9,842 nucleotides of DNA from Arthrobacter sp. (GTDB taxonomy: Bacteria; Actinomycetota; Actinomycetes; Actinomycetales; Micrococcaceae): contig JASLAA010000156.1 of NCBI GenBank assembly GCA_030147325.1, positions 1-9,842 on the forward strand. The letters are read 5' to 3'. A program made the translations under genes and the position numbers. Below the pieces are notes generated by a model that did no database searches, was not told the origin of the DNA, and saw only the letters and a program-made list of their open reading frames with translations. Of this stretch, positions 1-5,732 are shown piece after piece. The stretch's first letter is position 1; every line of letters starts with the position of its first letter.

Positions 1-438
1 ATCTTCCGCTTCAGCATCACCGGGACCCGCGTGCGCAACTACGACGGCCTCGGCGGCCAGCTGCTCTTCGCCTGGATGCACCAGCACCGCGTCCTCCACT
101 GGACCGACACGAAGCTGACGATCGACTGGGACGAGGCGGCCGACGTCGTCGTCGCGCTCGGCGAGGAGATCGAACAGCTGTACTGGCGCTCGATCGACCG
201 GCCGAAGATCGCCCACTGGCTGGCTGCCTACGAGTTGGTCTCCGCCACGGTCACGCCGCATCCGGCGTCCGCCTGGGCGAGGGGTCCGGCCGCGCTGGAG
301 CTCATGGGTCCACCGCGCGCCCTCACCGATGCCGTCCTCGATGACGAGTTCCCGCTGTCCATGTTCTTCGAGGCACTCGATCGCAAGATGAAGCCGGTCA
401 TCGAATCGACCGCCGGGATCACCGCGGAGGCCGCGTGA
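1..438 (+). CDS. DUF6421-like protein, C-terminal part (5' end outside window)
   Basis: The reading frame is open from base 1, so this is the last 145 codons of a longer gene that begins upstream. A GTG at 31 is only an internal Val codon in this view. The visible part is soluble, with no membrane segment, and contains a conserved-looking stretch NYDGLGGQLLFAW followed by Trp- and His-rich helices (WMHQHRVLHW, YWRSIDRPKIAHW). I recognise this as resembling the C-terminus of the actinobacterial DUF6421 family, whose function is unknown to me. The stop codon TGA overlaps the GTG of the SDR gene (shared GTGA, 435-438), so the two are very likely co-transcribed and translationally coupled. The coding region is secure; the family name is from memory and less so. 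Confidence 0.75.
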   Translation: MFRFSITGTRVRNYDGLGGQLLFAWMHQHRVLHWTDTKLTIDWDEAADVVVALGEEIEQLYWRSIDRPKIAHWLAAYELVSATVTPHPASAWARGPAALELMGPPRALTDAVLDDEFPLSMFFEALDRKMKPVIESTAGITAEAA

Positions 439-1142
439 ACCGGCCACCGCAGAGCCGCACGGCGGTGGTGGCCGGCGCCACGAGCGCGTCCGGCGTGGCA
501 CTCACCGGGCGGCTCGTCGAGGACGGCTTCACCGTCGTCGCCGTCGGATCCGATCCCGGTCGCCTCGAGGCGGCCTTCCATGGCATGCACGCCGTGGACC
601 GCCGGGTGTGTGACCTGACCGACGAGGCCGCGGTGCACGTGCTCGCCGCCGAAGTGGACGCCGATCACCAGGGGGCGGACGCACTGTTCCACCTCGTGGG
701 TGGCTGGCGGGGCGGGAAGGGAATCACGGCGCAGTCGACGGCGGACCACGACCTGCTGCACCGTTCGGTGTTCATGACGCTGTTCAACACGAGCAGGGCG
801 TTCTACGACCAGCTCGCGGCGCGCGACGGTCGGCTCGCAGCCGTATCGGCCACAGCGGTCGCAACCCCGACGGCCGGGAACGCCTCCTACGCAGCGGTCA
901 AGGCTTCCGTCGACGCCTGGCTGCAGGCCGTGGCCGACGGGTTCAGCAGGGACGGATCCGCCGCAGCCGCATCAGCCGTCGTCGTCAAGGCTCTGGTCGA
1001 CGACCGGATGCGCGCCGAGCACCCCGAGCGGTCCTTCCCGGGCTATACGCACGTGGACGAGCTGGCAGGGATCCTCGTGTCGCTCCTCGCGGCACCTGCG
1101 GCGGAGGTCAACGGAGCCCGGATCGACGGCACTCGGGGATAA
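435..1142 (+). CDS. SDR-family NAD(P)-dependent oxidoreductase
   Basis: A 235-residue single-domain short-chain dehydrogenase/reductase, expected to be a cytosolic NAD(P)(H)-dependent alcohol/carbonyl oxidoreductase; the substrate cannot be told. The Gly-rich cofactor loop is GATSASG at residues 14-20. The NNAG position reads HLVGG (86-90), a variant. A candidate active-site Asn lies in LFNTSRAF (Asn118), the catalytic Ser is in VSATA (Ser138), and YAAVK (Tyr152, Lys156) supplies the catalytic pair. The length is normal for a classical SDR. The GTG start at 435 is supported by GGAGG at 426-430 with a 4-nt spacer and by the 4-bp overlap with the preceding stop. Coupling to the DUF6421-like gene suggests a shared role. 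The C-terminus (VNGARIDGTRG) is typical of the family. Confidence 0.88.
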   Translation: MNRPPQSRTAVVAGATSASGVALTGRLVEDGFTVVAVGSDPGRLEAAFHGMHAVDRRVCDLTDEAAVHVLAAEVDADHQGADALFHLVGGWRGGKGITAQSTADHDLLHRSVFMTLFNTSRAFYDQLAARDGRLAAVSATAVATPTAGNASYAAVKASVDAWLQAVADGFSRDGSAAAASAVVVKALVDDRMRAEHPERSFPGYTHVDELAGILVSLLAAPAAEVNGARIDGTRG

Positions 1143-1143
1143 T
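1138..1143 (+). promoter_or_regulatory. Putative -10 element (GATAAT) for the threonine aldolase gene
   Basis: GATAAT matches TATAAT at five of six positions and ends exactly 6 nt before the GTG at 1150, so transcription would begin at or next to the start codon. It overlaps the stop codon of the SDR gene (1140-1142). No convincing -35 is visible. Coupled translation from the upstream gene, with GGGGA at 1135-1139 as a distant SD, is the alternative. Confidence 0.4.
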
Positions 1144-1149
1144 GGAACA

Positions 1150-2229
1150 GTGACCGACACCCTGATCCCAGCAGCATCGCCCGCGCCCCTGCACGATCGC
1201 ACGCAGCGCAGTTTCGCCTCCGACAACTACTCGGGGGTGCATCCCGAGGTCCTGACCGCCCTGGCGGCCGCGAACGAGGGCCACCAGGTCGCGTACGGCG
1301 ACGACCAGTACACCGCGCGCCTGCAGGAAGTGATGGAGCAGCACTTCGGGGAGGGCATCTCCATCTATCCGGTCTTCAACGGCACGGGCGCCAACGTCCT
1401 CTCCCTGCAGTCGATCCTGCCCCGGTGGGGCGCTGTCGTGTGCCCGCAGACCGCACACATCAACGTCGACGAGAATGCCGCTCCCGAGCGTGTGGGCGGC
1501 ATCAAGCTGCTGACCGTGCCGACGCCGGACGGCAAGCTGACCCCCGAACTGATCGACCGTGAGGCGTGGGGGTGGGGGGACCAGCACCGTGCGCAACCCC
1601 TCGCCGTGTCGATCACCCAGACCACGGAACTCGGAACCGTCTACTCGATCGCCGAGATCAAGGCCATCGCCGACCACTGCCACGCACGTGGCATGCGCGT
1701 CCACATGGACGGCGCGCGGCTCGCCAACGCCGCGGCGGCCCTCGGACAGCCGTTGCGCGCCTTCACCCGCGACGCCGGCGTGGACATCCTGTCCTTCGGC
1801 GGGACCAAGAACGGGCTGATGTTCGGGGAGTGCATCGTCGTGCTGAACCAGGAGGCCTCCACGGGACTCGATTACCTGCGCAAACTCGACATGCAGCTCG
1901 CCTCGAAGATGCGTTTCCTCTCGGCGCAGCTCATCGCCCTGCTCGAAGGAGACCTCTGGTTCCGTTCGGCCTCGCATGCGAACGCGATGGCTGCGCGACT
2001 GACCGAGGGCGTCCGGGGCATCCCGGGCGTCACCCTCACGCAGGAGACGACGGCGAACGCGGTCTTCGCCATCCTGCCGACCGGTGCAGCTGACCGTATC
2101 CGCGAGAGTTTCCGGTTCTACGACTGGGACCAGGCGACGGGCGAGGTGCGCTGGATGTGCTCCTTCGACACCACCGAGGACGACGTCGACGCCTTCATCG
2201 AGGTCATCCGCCGGGAGACGGCGGGCTGA
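1150..2229 (+). CDS. Low-specificity L-threonine aldolase-like PLP enzyme
   Basis: A 359-residue fold-type I PLP enzyme of the beta-eliminating lyase/threonine aldolase family. Family members split L-threonine or L-allo-threonine into glycine and acetaldehyde in the cytosol. The early motif FASDNYSGVHPEV matches the family N-terminus. FNGTGANV (76-83) should bind the PLP phosphate. His103 (TAHINVDE) is placed to stack on the PLP ring, Asp187 (HMDGAR) to contact the pyridine nitrogen, and Lys220 (FGGTKNG) to form the Schiff base. All expected catalytic residues are present and the length is usual. GTG at 1150 lies 7 nt after the SDR stop with no good SD, consistent with a leaderless start. Stereospecificity, or activity on other beta-hydroxy amino acids, cannot be read from sequence. 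Confidence 0.88.
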   Translation: MTDTLIPAASPAPLHDRTQRSFASDNYSGVHPEVLTALAAANEGHQVAYGDDQYTARLQEVMEQHFGEGISIYPVFNGTGANVLSLQSILPRWGAVVCPQTAHINVDENAAPERVGGIKLLTVPTPDGKLTPELIDREAWGWGDQHRAQPLAVSITQTTELGTVYSIAEIKAIADHCHARGMRVHMDGARLANAAAALGQPLRAFTRDAGVDILSFGGTKNGLMFGECIVVLNQEASTGLDYLRKLDMQLASKMRFLSAQLIALLEGDLWFRSASHANAMAARLTEGVRGIPGVTLTQETTANAVFAILPTGAADRIRESFRFYDWDQATGEVRWMCSFDTTEDDVDAFIEVIRRETAG

Positions 2230-2230
2230 T

Positions 2231-2244
2231 GCCGGAAGACCGGC
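2231..2244 (+). terminator. Short hairpin after threonine aldolase gene (weak terminator candidate)
   Basis: GCCGG and CCGGC form a perfect 5-bp stem with an AAGA loop, starting one base after the stop codon. There is no T tract, so intrinsic termination is doubtful. Chance is plausible at this GC content. Confidence 0.25.
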
Positions 2245-2266
2245 GCGCCGCCGCCGAACTCACCCA

Positions 2267-2284
2267 CGCAGGGCATAGCCTGCG
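2267..2284. repeat. Inverted repeat flanking the DUF3000 -10 region
   Basis: CGCAGG (2267-2272) and CCTGCG (2279-2284) are perfect inverted arms separated by GCATAG, so the repeat straddles the predicted -10 hexamer. It could be a small operator, but 6-bp arms are common by chance in GC-rich DNA. Confidence 0.3.
2276..2281 (+). promoter_or_regulatory. Putative -10 element (TAGCCT) for the DUF3000 gene
   Basis: TAGCCT fits the actinobacterial TANNNT -10 pattern and ends 6 nt before the GTG at 2288. The only G-rich bases before the start (2284-2287) touch the start codon and are too close to act as an SD. This favours a leaderless mRNA. No clear -35 is seen. Confidence 0.5.
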
Positions 2285-2287
2285 GGG

Positions 2288-2923
2288 GTGAGTGCAATCG
2301 GTGGGGTGTCGCAGCTTCCTGTGGAGTTCGTCGACGCCCTCGCGGGTCTCCGGAAAGCCGCCCGTCGCAGCGAGGTCCGCCTCGAGGAGATCCCCGCACC
2401 CGCCCGGCTCGCGCCCTTCGCGGTGGCGCTCGGCGCGGAGGTATTCGAAGCCACTCCCGTCCAGCCCCCGCCACTCCACGGCCCGGCTCGTGCCCTGTTC
2501 CTCCCGCCGGAGCCGGAGGAACTGGCAACCGGGCGTTTCATCCTCCTCTACGATCCCGCCGGGTCGGAGGTGTGGAACGGCAGGTTCCGCATCGTCACCT
2601 ACATCCGCGCGCAACTCGAGGCCGACATGGGCAACGACGCCCTGCTCGGCTCCGTCGCCTGGACCTGGCTCGTCGAGGCGCTCGAGAACCACGGGGCACG
2701 GCATCACAGCACGGGCGGAACCACGACCAGGATCCTCTCGGAGAGTTACGGGACGCTCGAGGACCGGGCAGATACCATCGACATCGAACTCAGGGCCTCC
2801 TGGTCCCCCGGAACGTCCGATGTCCGGCGCCACCTCGAGGCGTGGTCCGAGATGGTGAGCACCTTCGCCGGTCTGCCGCCGCTACCCGACGGCGTCGCGC
2901 ACCTGCCGCTCCGCCGTTCCTGA
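2288..2923 (+). CDS. DUF3000 domain-containing protein
   Basis: A 211-residue soluble protein of the actinobacterial DUF3000 family, function unknown. The diagnostic stretches are GRFILLYDPAGSEVWNGRFR followed by IVTYIRAQLEADMGNDALL, then VAWTWLVEALENHGA and the GGTTTRILSESYG motif near residue 150, ending in a helix around LEAWSEMVSTFAGLPPLP. No signal peptide, membrane segment or obvious catalytic motif is visible. The RNase D gene follows on the same strand 158 bp downstream. This pairing is also seen in mycobacteria, from memory, and hints at a link with RNA metabolism, which is inference only. GTG at 2288 is chosen because the conserved N-terminal region follows at once and a -10-like TAGCCT sits 6 nt upstream. 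Confidence 0.87.
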   Translation: MSAIGGVSQLPVEFVDALAGLRKAARRSEVRLEEIPAPARLAPFAVALGAEVFEATPVQPPPLHGPARALFLPPEPEELATGRFILLYDPAGSEVWNGRFRIVTYIRAQLEADMGNDALLGSVAWTWLVEALENHGARHHSTGGTTTRILSESYGTLEDRADTIDIELRASWSPGTSDVRRHLEAWSEMVSTFAGLPPLPDGVAHLPLRRS

Positions 2924-2929
2924 CGCGAC

Positions 2930-2942
2930 CCCGGGATCCGGG
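2930..2942 (+). terminator. Weak hairpin after DUF3000 gene
   Basis: CCCGG and CCGGG pair around a GAT loop 6 nt after the DUF3000 stop. A pyrimidine-rich stretch (ACTTCTTCGCCCTTTCCCCC) begins shortly downstream, but no run of T follows directly. The rest of the 158-bp gap up to 3081 holds only the putative rnd -10 element. Confidence 0.25.
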
Positions 2943-3066
2943 ATCGGCACTTCTTCGCCCTTTCCCCCTGAGGGATGACGTCCGGCGCGATGGACCAGGA
3001 CCGCTGCAGTCCGCTCTGCCCGGGCGCGGCCGTCTGCTCGAATGCCGTGTGCGAAGCGACCGGCCG

Positions 3067-3072
3067 TAGACT
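3067..3072 (+). promoter_or_regulatory. rnd: Putative -10 element (TAGACT) for rnd
   Basis: TAGACT fits TANNNT and lies 9 nt before the ATG at 3082. This would leave a leader of only a few bases. No SD precedes the ATG, and no good -35 was found. Confidence 0.4.
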
Positions 3073-3081
3073 GAAATCACC

Positions 3082-4395
3082 ATGAGTTCCCACACTTCCG
3101 AACACACGGACAGCACCGATGCGTCCGCTCCCGCCGCCGACGCCGGCGTTCCCGAAGCCCTACCGGTCCTGACCGAGCCGCGCGACGGCGTCCCGTTCGT
3201 CATCGACACGCTCCCGGGCCTTGCCCGTGCCGCGGCAGCCCTGGCGGCAGGGTCGGGGCCGGCTGCGGTCGACGCGGAGCGCGCGTCGGGTTTCCGCTAC
3301 GGGCAGCGTGCCTTCCTCGTCCAGATCCGCCGGGAGGGTTCCGGCACCTGGCTCATCGACCCGGAGCCCTTCGACGACCTCCGCGTCATCGACGACGCCC
3401 TCGACGGCGTGGAGTGGATCCTCCACGCCGCGAGCCAGGACCTGCCGTGTCTTTCCGAGCTGGGCATGTGGCCGGACAGGCTCTTCGACACGGAACTCGC
3501 AGCCCGCCTCGCCGGCCTGCCGCGCGTCGGGCTGGCGGCCGTCATCGAGTCCCAACTCGGCTTCAGCCTCGCGAAGGAGCACTCCGCGGCGGACTGGTCC
3601 AAGCGCCCCCTGCCGGAGCCCTGGCTCCGGTACGCCGCGCTTGACGTCGAGGTCCTGACGGAACTCCGGGACAAGCTCGCCGACCTGCTCGTCCGGGACG
3701 GCAAGCTCGACATCGCCCAGGAGGAGTTCGAACACATCCGGCAGACGCCTCCCGCCGAGCCGCGAGTCGACCCCTGGCGACGCACGTCCGGCCTGCACCA
3801 GCTGCGTGACCGCCGGCAGCTCGCCGCCGTCAGGCAGCTCTGGCTCGAGCGCGAGGACCTCGCGCAGCGGCGCGACGTCGCTCCCGGCCGGCTGATCCCC
3901 GACTCCGCGATCGTCGCGGCGGCCCGGGCGATGCCGGCCACGGTCCCCCAGCTGCTGGCGACCAAGGGTTTCCACGGTCGCGCCGCCCAGAAGGAGGCGC
4001 CGCGCTGGCTGAAGTGCATCAACGAGGCGCGGAAGACGACCGACCTTCCACCCCTGCACGTGCCGACGAATGCACCGCCTCCGCCCAGGGTGTGGGCCGA
4101 GAAGGATCCGGAGGCTGCCGCACGGCTCCAGACCGCCCGCCCCCGCGTGGCGCAGCAGGCGGAGAGGCTCGGCATGCCGGTCGAGAACCTGCTGACGCCC
4201 GACTACCTCCGCAGGGTCGCCTGGCGTCCACCGCCACAGGTCACGCTGGAGTCGGTGTCGGCGGCCCTCGCCGACCTGGGCGCCCGGTCGTGGCAGATCG
4301 ACCAGGTGGCCGCGATCCTGACCGTGGCATTCCTGGATCCCGATCCACTGCCCGTCAAGGGTCAGCAGGCGGTGTCCGAAGCCACCCCCGACTGA
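3082..4395 (+). CDS. rnd: Ribonuclease D (DEDDy 3'-5' exoribonuclease with HRDC region)
   Basis: A 437-residue RNase D, a metal-dependent 3'-5' exoribonuclease that in characterised bacteria trims the 3' ends of tRNA precursors and other small structured RNAs. A low-complexity N-terminal tail (about residues 1-30, rich in S, T, A, D) precedes the exonuclease domain (about 35-210). The DEDDy set is complete: Asp64 and Glu66 in VDAERASGFRYGQRA, Asp120 in LHAASQDLPCL, and Tyr184 with Asp188 in YAALDVEVL. DWSKRPL (171-177) is typical of RNase D. An HRDC domain follows at about 238-320 (RDRRQLAAVRQLWLEREDLA and onward), and the remaining C-terminal region probably holds a second, more diverged one. 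The protein is longer than the E. coli enzyme (375 residues). No SD precedes the ATG. Confidence 0.93.
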   Translation: MSSHTSEHTDSTDASAPAADAGVPEALPVLTEPRDGVPFVIDTLPGLARAAAALAAGSGPAAVDAERASGFRYGQRAFLVQIRREGSGTWLIDPEPFDDLRVIDDALDGVEWILHAASQDLPCLSELGMWPDRLFDTELAARLAGLPRVGLAAVIESQLGFSLAKEHSAADWSKRPLPEPWLRYAALDVEVLTELRDKLADLLVRDGKLDIAQEEFEHIRQTPPAEPRVDPWRRTSGLHQLRDRRQLAAVRQLWLEREDLAQRRDVAPGRLIPDSAIVAAARAMPATVPQLLATKGFHGRAAQKEAPRWLKCINEARKTTDLPPLHVPTNAPPPPRVWAEKDPEAAARLQTARPRVAQQAERLGMPVENLLTPDYLRRVAWRPPPQVTLESVSAALADLGARSWQIDQVAAILTVAFLDPDPLPVKGQQAVSEATPD

Positions 4396-4417
4396 CCCGG
4401 GAGCCTCCGAGGATCGC

Positions 4418-4447
4418 TTGCACGCTCATGTTACCGGCCAGTAACAT
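4418..4447 (+). promoter_or_regulatory. Putative fadAB promoter (-35 TTGCAC, -10 TAACAT)
   Basis: TTGCAC at 4418-4423 resembles TTGACA, and TAACAT at 4442-4447 fits TANNNT and matches TATAAT at four of six positions. The spacer is 18 bp. Transcription would begin near 4454, giving a leader of roughly 28 nt with a good SD. The -10 lies inside the right arm of the palindrome at 4423-4452, so a protein bound there would block RNA polymerase. Confidence 0.55.
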
Positions 4448-4452
4448 GAGCG
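4423..4452. promoter_or_regulatory. 30-bp palindrome, probable repressor operator for fadAB
   Basis: The left arm CGCTCATGTTAC (4423-4434) and right arm GTAACATGAGCG (4441-4452) are exact inverted copies. The centre CGGCCA is itself symmetric at GGCC (4436-4439), so only the pair 4435/4440 breaks a full 30-bp palindrome. The core TTACCGGCCAGTAA has the size and symmetry of sites bound by dimeric TetR-type repressors, a family that often controls fatty-acid genes; which regulator binds is unknown. It sits between rnd and fadA and covers the predicted fadA -10. Alternatively, once transcribed from rnd it could fold into a long terminator hairpin; ATCAATTT follows at 4456-4463, but a true T run is lacking. 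Confidence 0.7.
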
Positions 4453-4470
4453 CGGATCAATTTCTCGCAG

Positions 4471-4475
4471 AGGAG
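4471..4475 (+). promoter_or_regulatory. fadA: Ribosome binding site deciding the fadA start
   Basis: AGGAG, with AGAGGAG in context, lies 6 nt before GTG 4482. The in-frame ATG at 4446 is inside the palindrome and predicted -10 and has no SD. The ATG at 4503 has no SD at proper spacing. GTG 4482 is therefore preferred. Confidence 0.8.
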
Positions 4476-4481
4476 CACAAG

Positions 4482-5732
4482 GTGAGCCCAGTTACAGGGA
4501 GCATGGCGGCCAGCAGGCCGGCTCGCGCCGTCCGCGACGTCGTCTTCGTCGACGGAGTCCGTACCCCCTTCGGCAAGGCGGGGAGCAAGGGCATCTACGC
4601 CGGGGTGCGCGCCGACGACCTCGTGGTCAAGTGCATCAGGGATCTCCTGCGCCGCAACCCGTCGCTGCCCGCCGAGCGGATCGACGAGGTCGCGATCGCG
4701 GCCACCACCCAGACCGGCGACCAGGGCCTCACGATCGGCCGGACGGCCGCACTCCTCGCGGGCCTCCCCCGGACCGTTCCGGGCTTCGCCATCGACCGCA
4801 TGTGTGCCGGTGCCATGACCGCCGTGACGACGACCGCTTCGGGCATCGCCTTCGGCGCGTACGACGTCGTCATCGCCGGCGGGGTCGAGCACATGGGCAA
4901 CCACCCGATGGGTGAGGGCGCTGATCCGAACCCGCGCTTCCAGTCCGAACGGATCGTGGACGGCGCGGCCCTGAACATGGGAAACACGGCCGAGAACCTG
5001 CATGACCGCTTCCCGGCCATCACCAAGGACCGTGCCGACGCCTATGCCGTCCGCAGCCAGCAGAAGCTCGCCCTGGCGTACGAGGCAGGGCGGATCCAGC
5101 CCGACCTCGTGCCGGTCGCCGGCAGGAAGCCAGGCTCGGGATGGACCCTGAACACCGTGGACGAGCCCCCGCGCCCCGGAACCACCGTCGAGGACCTCGC
5201 GAGCCTGCGGACACCCTTCCGGGCCCACGGACGGGTCACGGCAGGCAACGCAGCCGGCCTGAACGACGGCGCGACGGCGGCTCTCCTCGCCTCCTCCGAC
5301 GCCGCTCAGGAACTCGGTCTCCCTGTCCGGATGCGCCTCGTCGCCTACGCCTTCGCAGGCGTGGAGCCCGAGGTCATGGGCATCGGGCCCGTCCCGGCGA
5401 CGGAGAAGGCCCTCCGCCAGGCGGGTCTGGACATCGGTGACATCGGGCTCTTCGAGATCAATGAGGCGTTCGCCGTGCAGGTGCTGAGCTTCCTCGACCA
5501 CTTCGGCATCGACGACGAGGATCCCCGCGTCAACCGTTATGGCGGGGCGATCGCGGTCGGGCACCCGCTGGCGTCCTCCGGCGTCCGGCTCATGAACCAG
5601 CTCGCACGCCAGTTCGAGGAGGATCCCTCGGTGCGCTTCGGCATGACCACCATGTGCATCGGCCTCGGCATGGGAGCCACCGTCATCTGGGAGAACCCCC
5701 ACCACGAGCACTACGGACAGGATGCAGCATGA
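4482..5732 (+). CDS. fadA: Acetyl-CoA C-acyltransferase (3-ketoacyl-CoA thiolase), FadA
   Basis: A 416-residue thiolase that cleaves 3-ketoacyl-CoA with CoA to acetyl-CoA and a shortened acyl-CoA, the last step of each beta-oxidation round. The N-terminal motif VVFVDGVRTPFGKAG is typical. The nucleophile is Cys108 in DRMCAGAMTA. The family stretch GGVEHMG follows. NEAFA is at 327-331, the catalytic His361 is in GHPLASSG, and the second catalytic Cys392 is in MCIGLGMG. All three catalytic residues are present, and GGVEHMG, NEAFA and MCIGLG resemble E. coli FadA (387 residues). The open frame continues far upstream into rnd, but the SD at 4471-4475 fixes the GTG start. The stop overlaps the fadB start by ATGA, so both subunits are made from one mRNA. 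Regulation probably acts through the palindrome at 4423-4452. Confidence 0.94.
   Translation: MSPVTGSMAASRPARAVRDVVFVDGVRTPFGKAGSKGIYAGVRADDLVVKCIRDLLRRNPSLPAERIDEVAIAATTQTGDQGLTIGRTAALLAGLPRTVPGFAIDRMCAGAMTAVTTTASGIAFGAYDVVIAGGVEHMGNHPMGEGADPNPRFQSERIVDGAALNMGNTAENLHDRFPAITKDRADAYAVRSQQKLALAYEAGRIQPDLVPVAGRKPGSGWTLNTVDEPPRPGTTVEDLASLRTPFRAHGRVTAGNAAGLNDGATAALLASSDAAQELGLPVRMRLVAYAFAGVEPEVMGIGPVPATEKALRQAGLDIGDIGLFEINEAFAVQVLSFLDHFGIDDEDPRVNRYGGAIAVGHPLASSGVRLMNQLARQFEEDPSVRFGMTTMCIGLGMGATVIWENPHHEHYGQDAA

Noticed and set aside
1108..1977. 289-codon minus-strand open frame opposite the threonine aldolase gene
   Set aside because: The sense strand encodes a PLP enzyme with all catalytic residues. 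The antisense product is composition-driven and motif-free.
2924..3081. Small RNA or riboswitch in the DUF3000-rnd gap
   Set aside because: There is only a 5-bp hairpin and a pyrimidine-rich stretch, with no conserved riboswitch core that I recognise. Its 158 bp are explained by a weak terminator plus a promoter.
3160..4059. 299-codon minus-strand open frame opposite rnd
   Set aside because: The opposite strand encodes RNase D with a full DEDDy set. The antisense translation has no recognisable domain.
4428..4460. Divergent promoter on the minus strand using the other half of the palindrome
   Set aside because: The palindrome creates a minus-strand TAACAT, but the nearest -35-like TTGATC is 21 bp away, and rnd on that side is on the plus strand, so there is no gene to drive.
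4431..5711. 426-codon minus-strand open frame opposite fadA
   Set aside because: It mirrors fadA, whose catalytic motifs are complete. Long antisense frames are expected from the GC-rich third positions of the sense gene, and the translation shows no recognisable domain.
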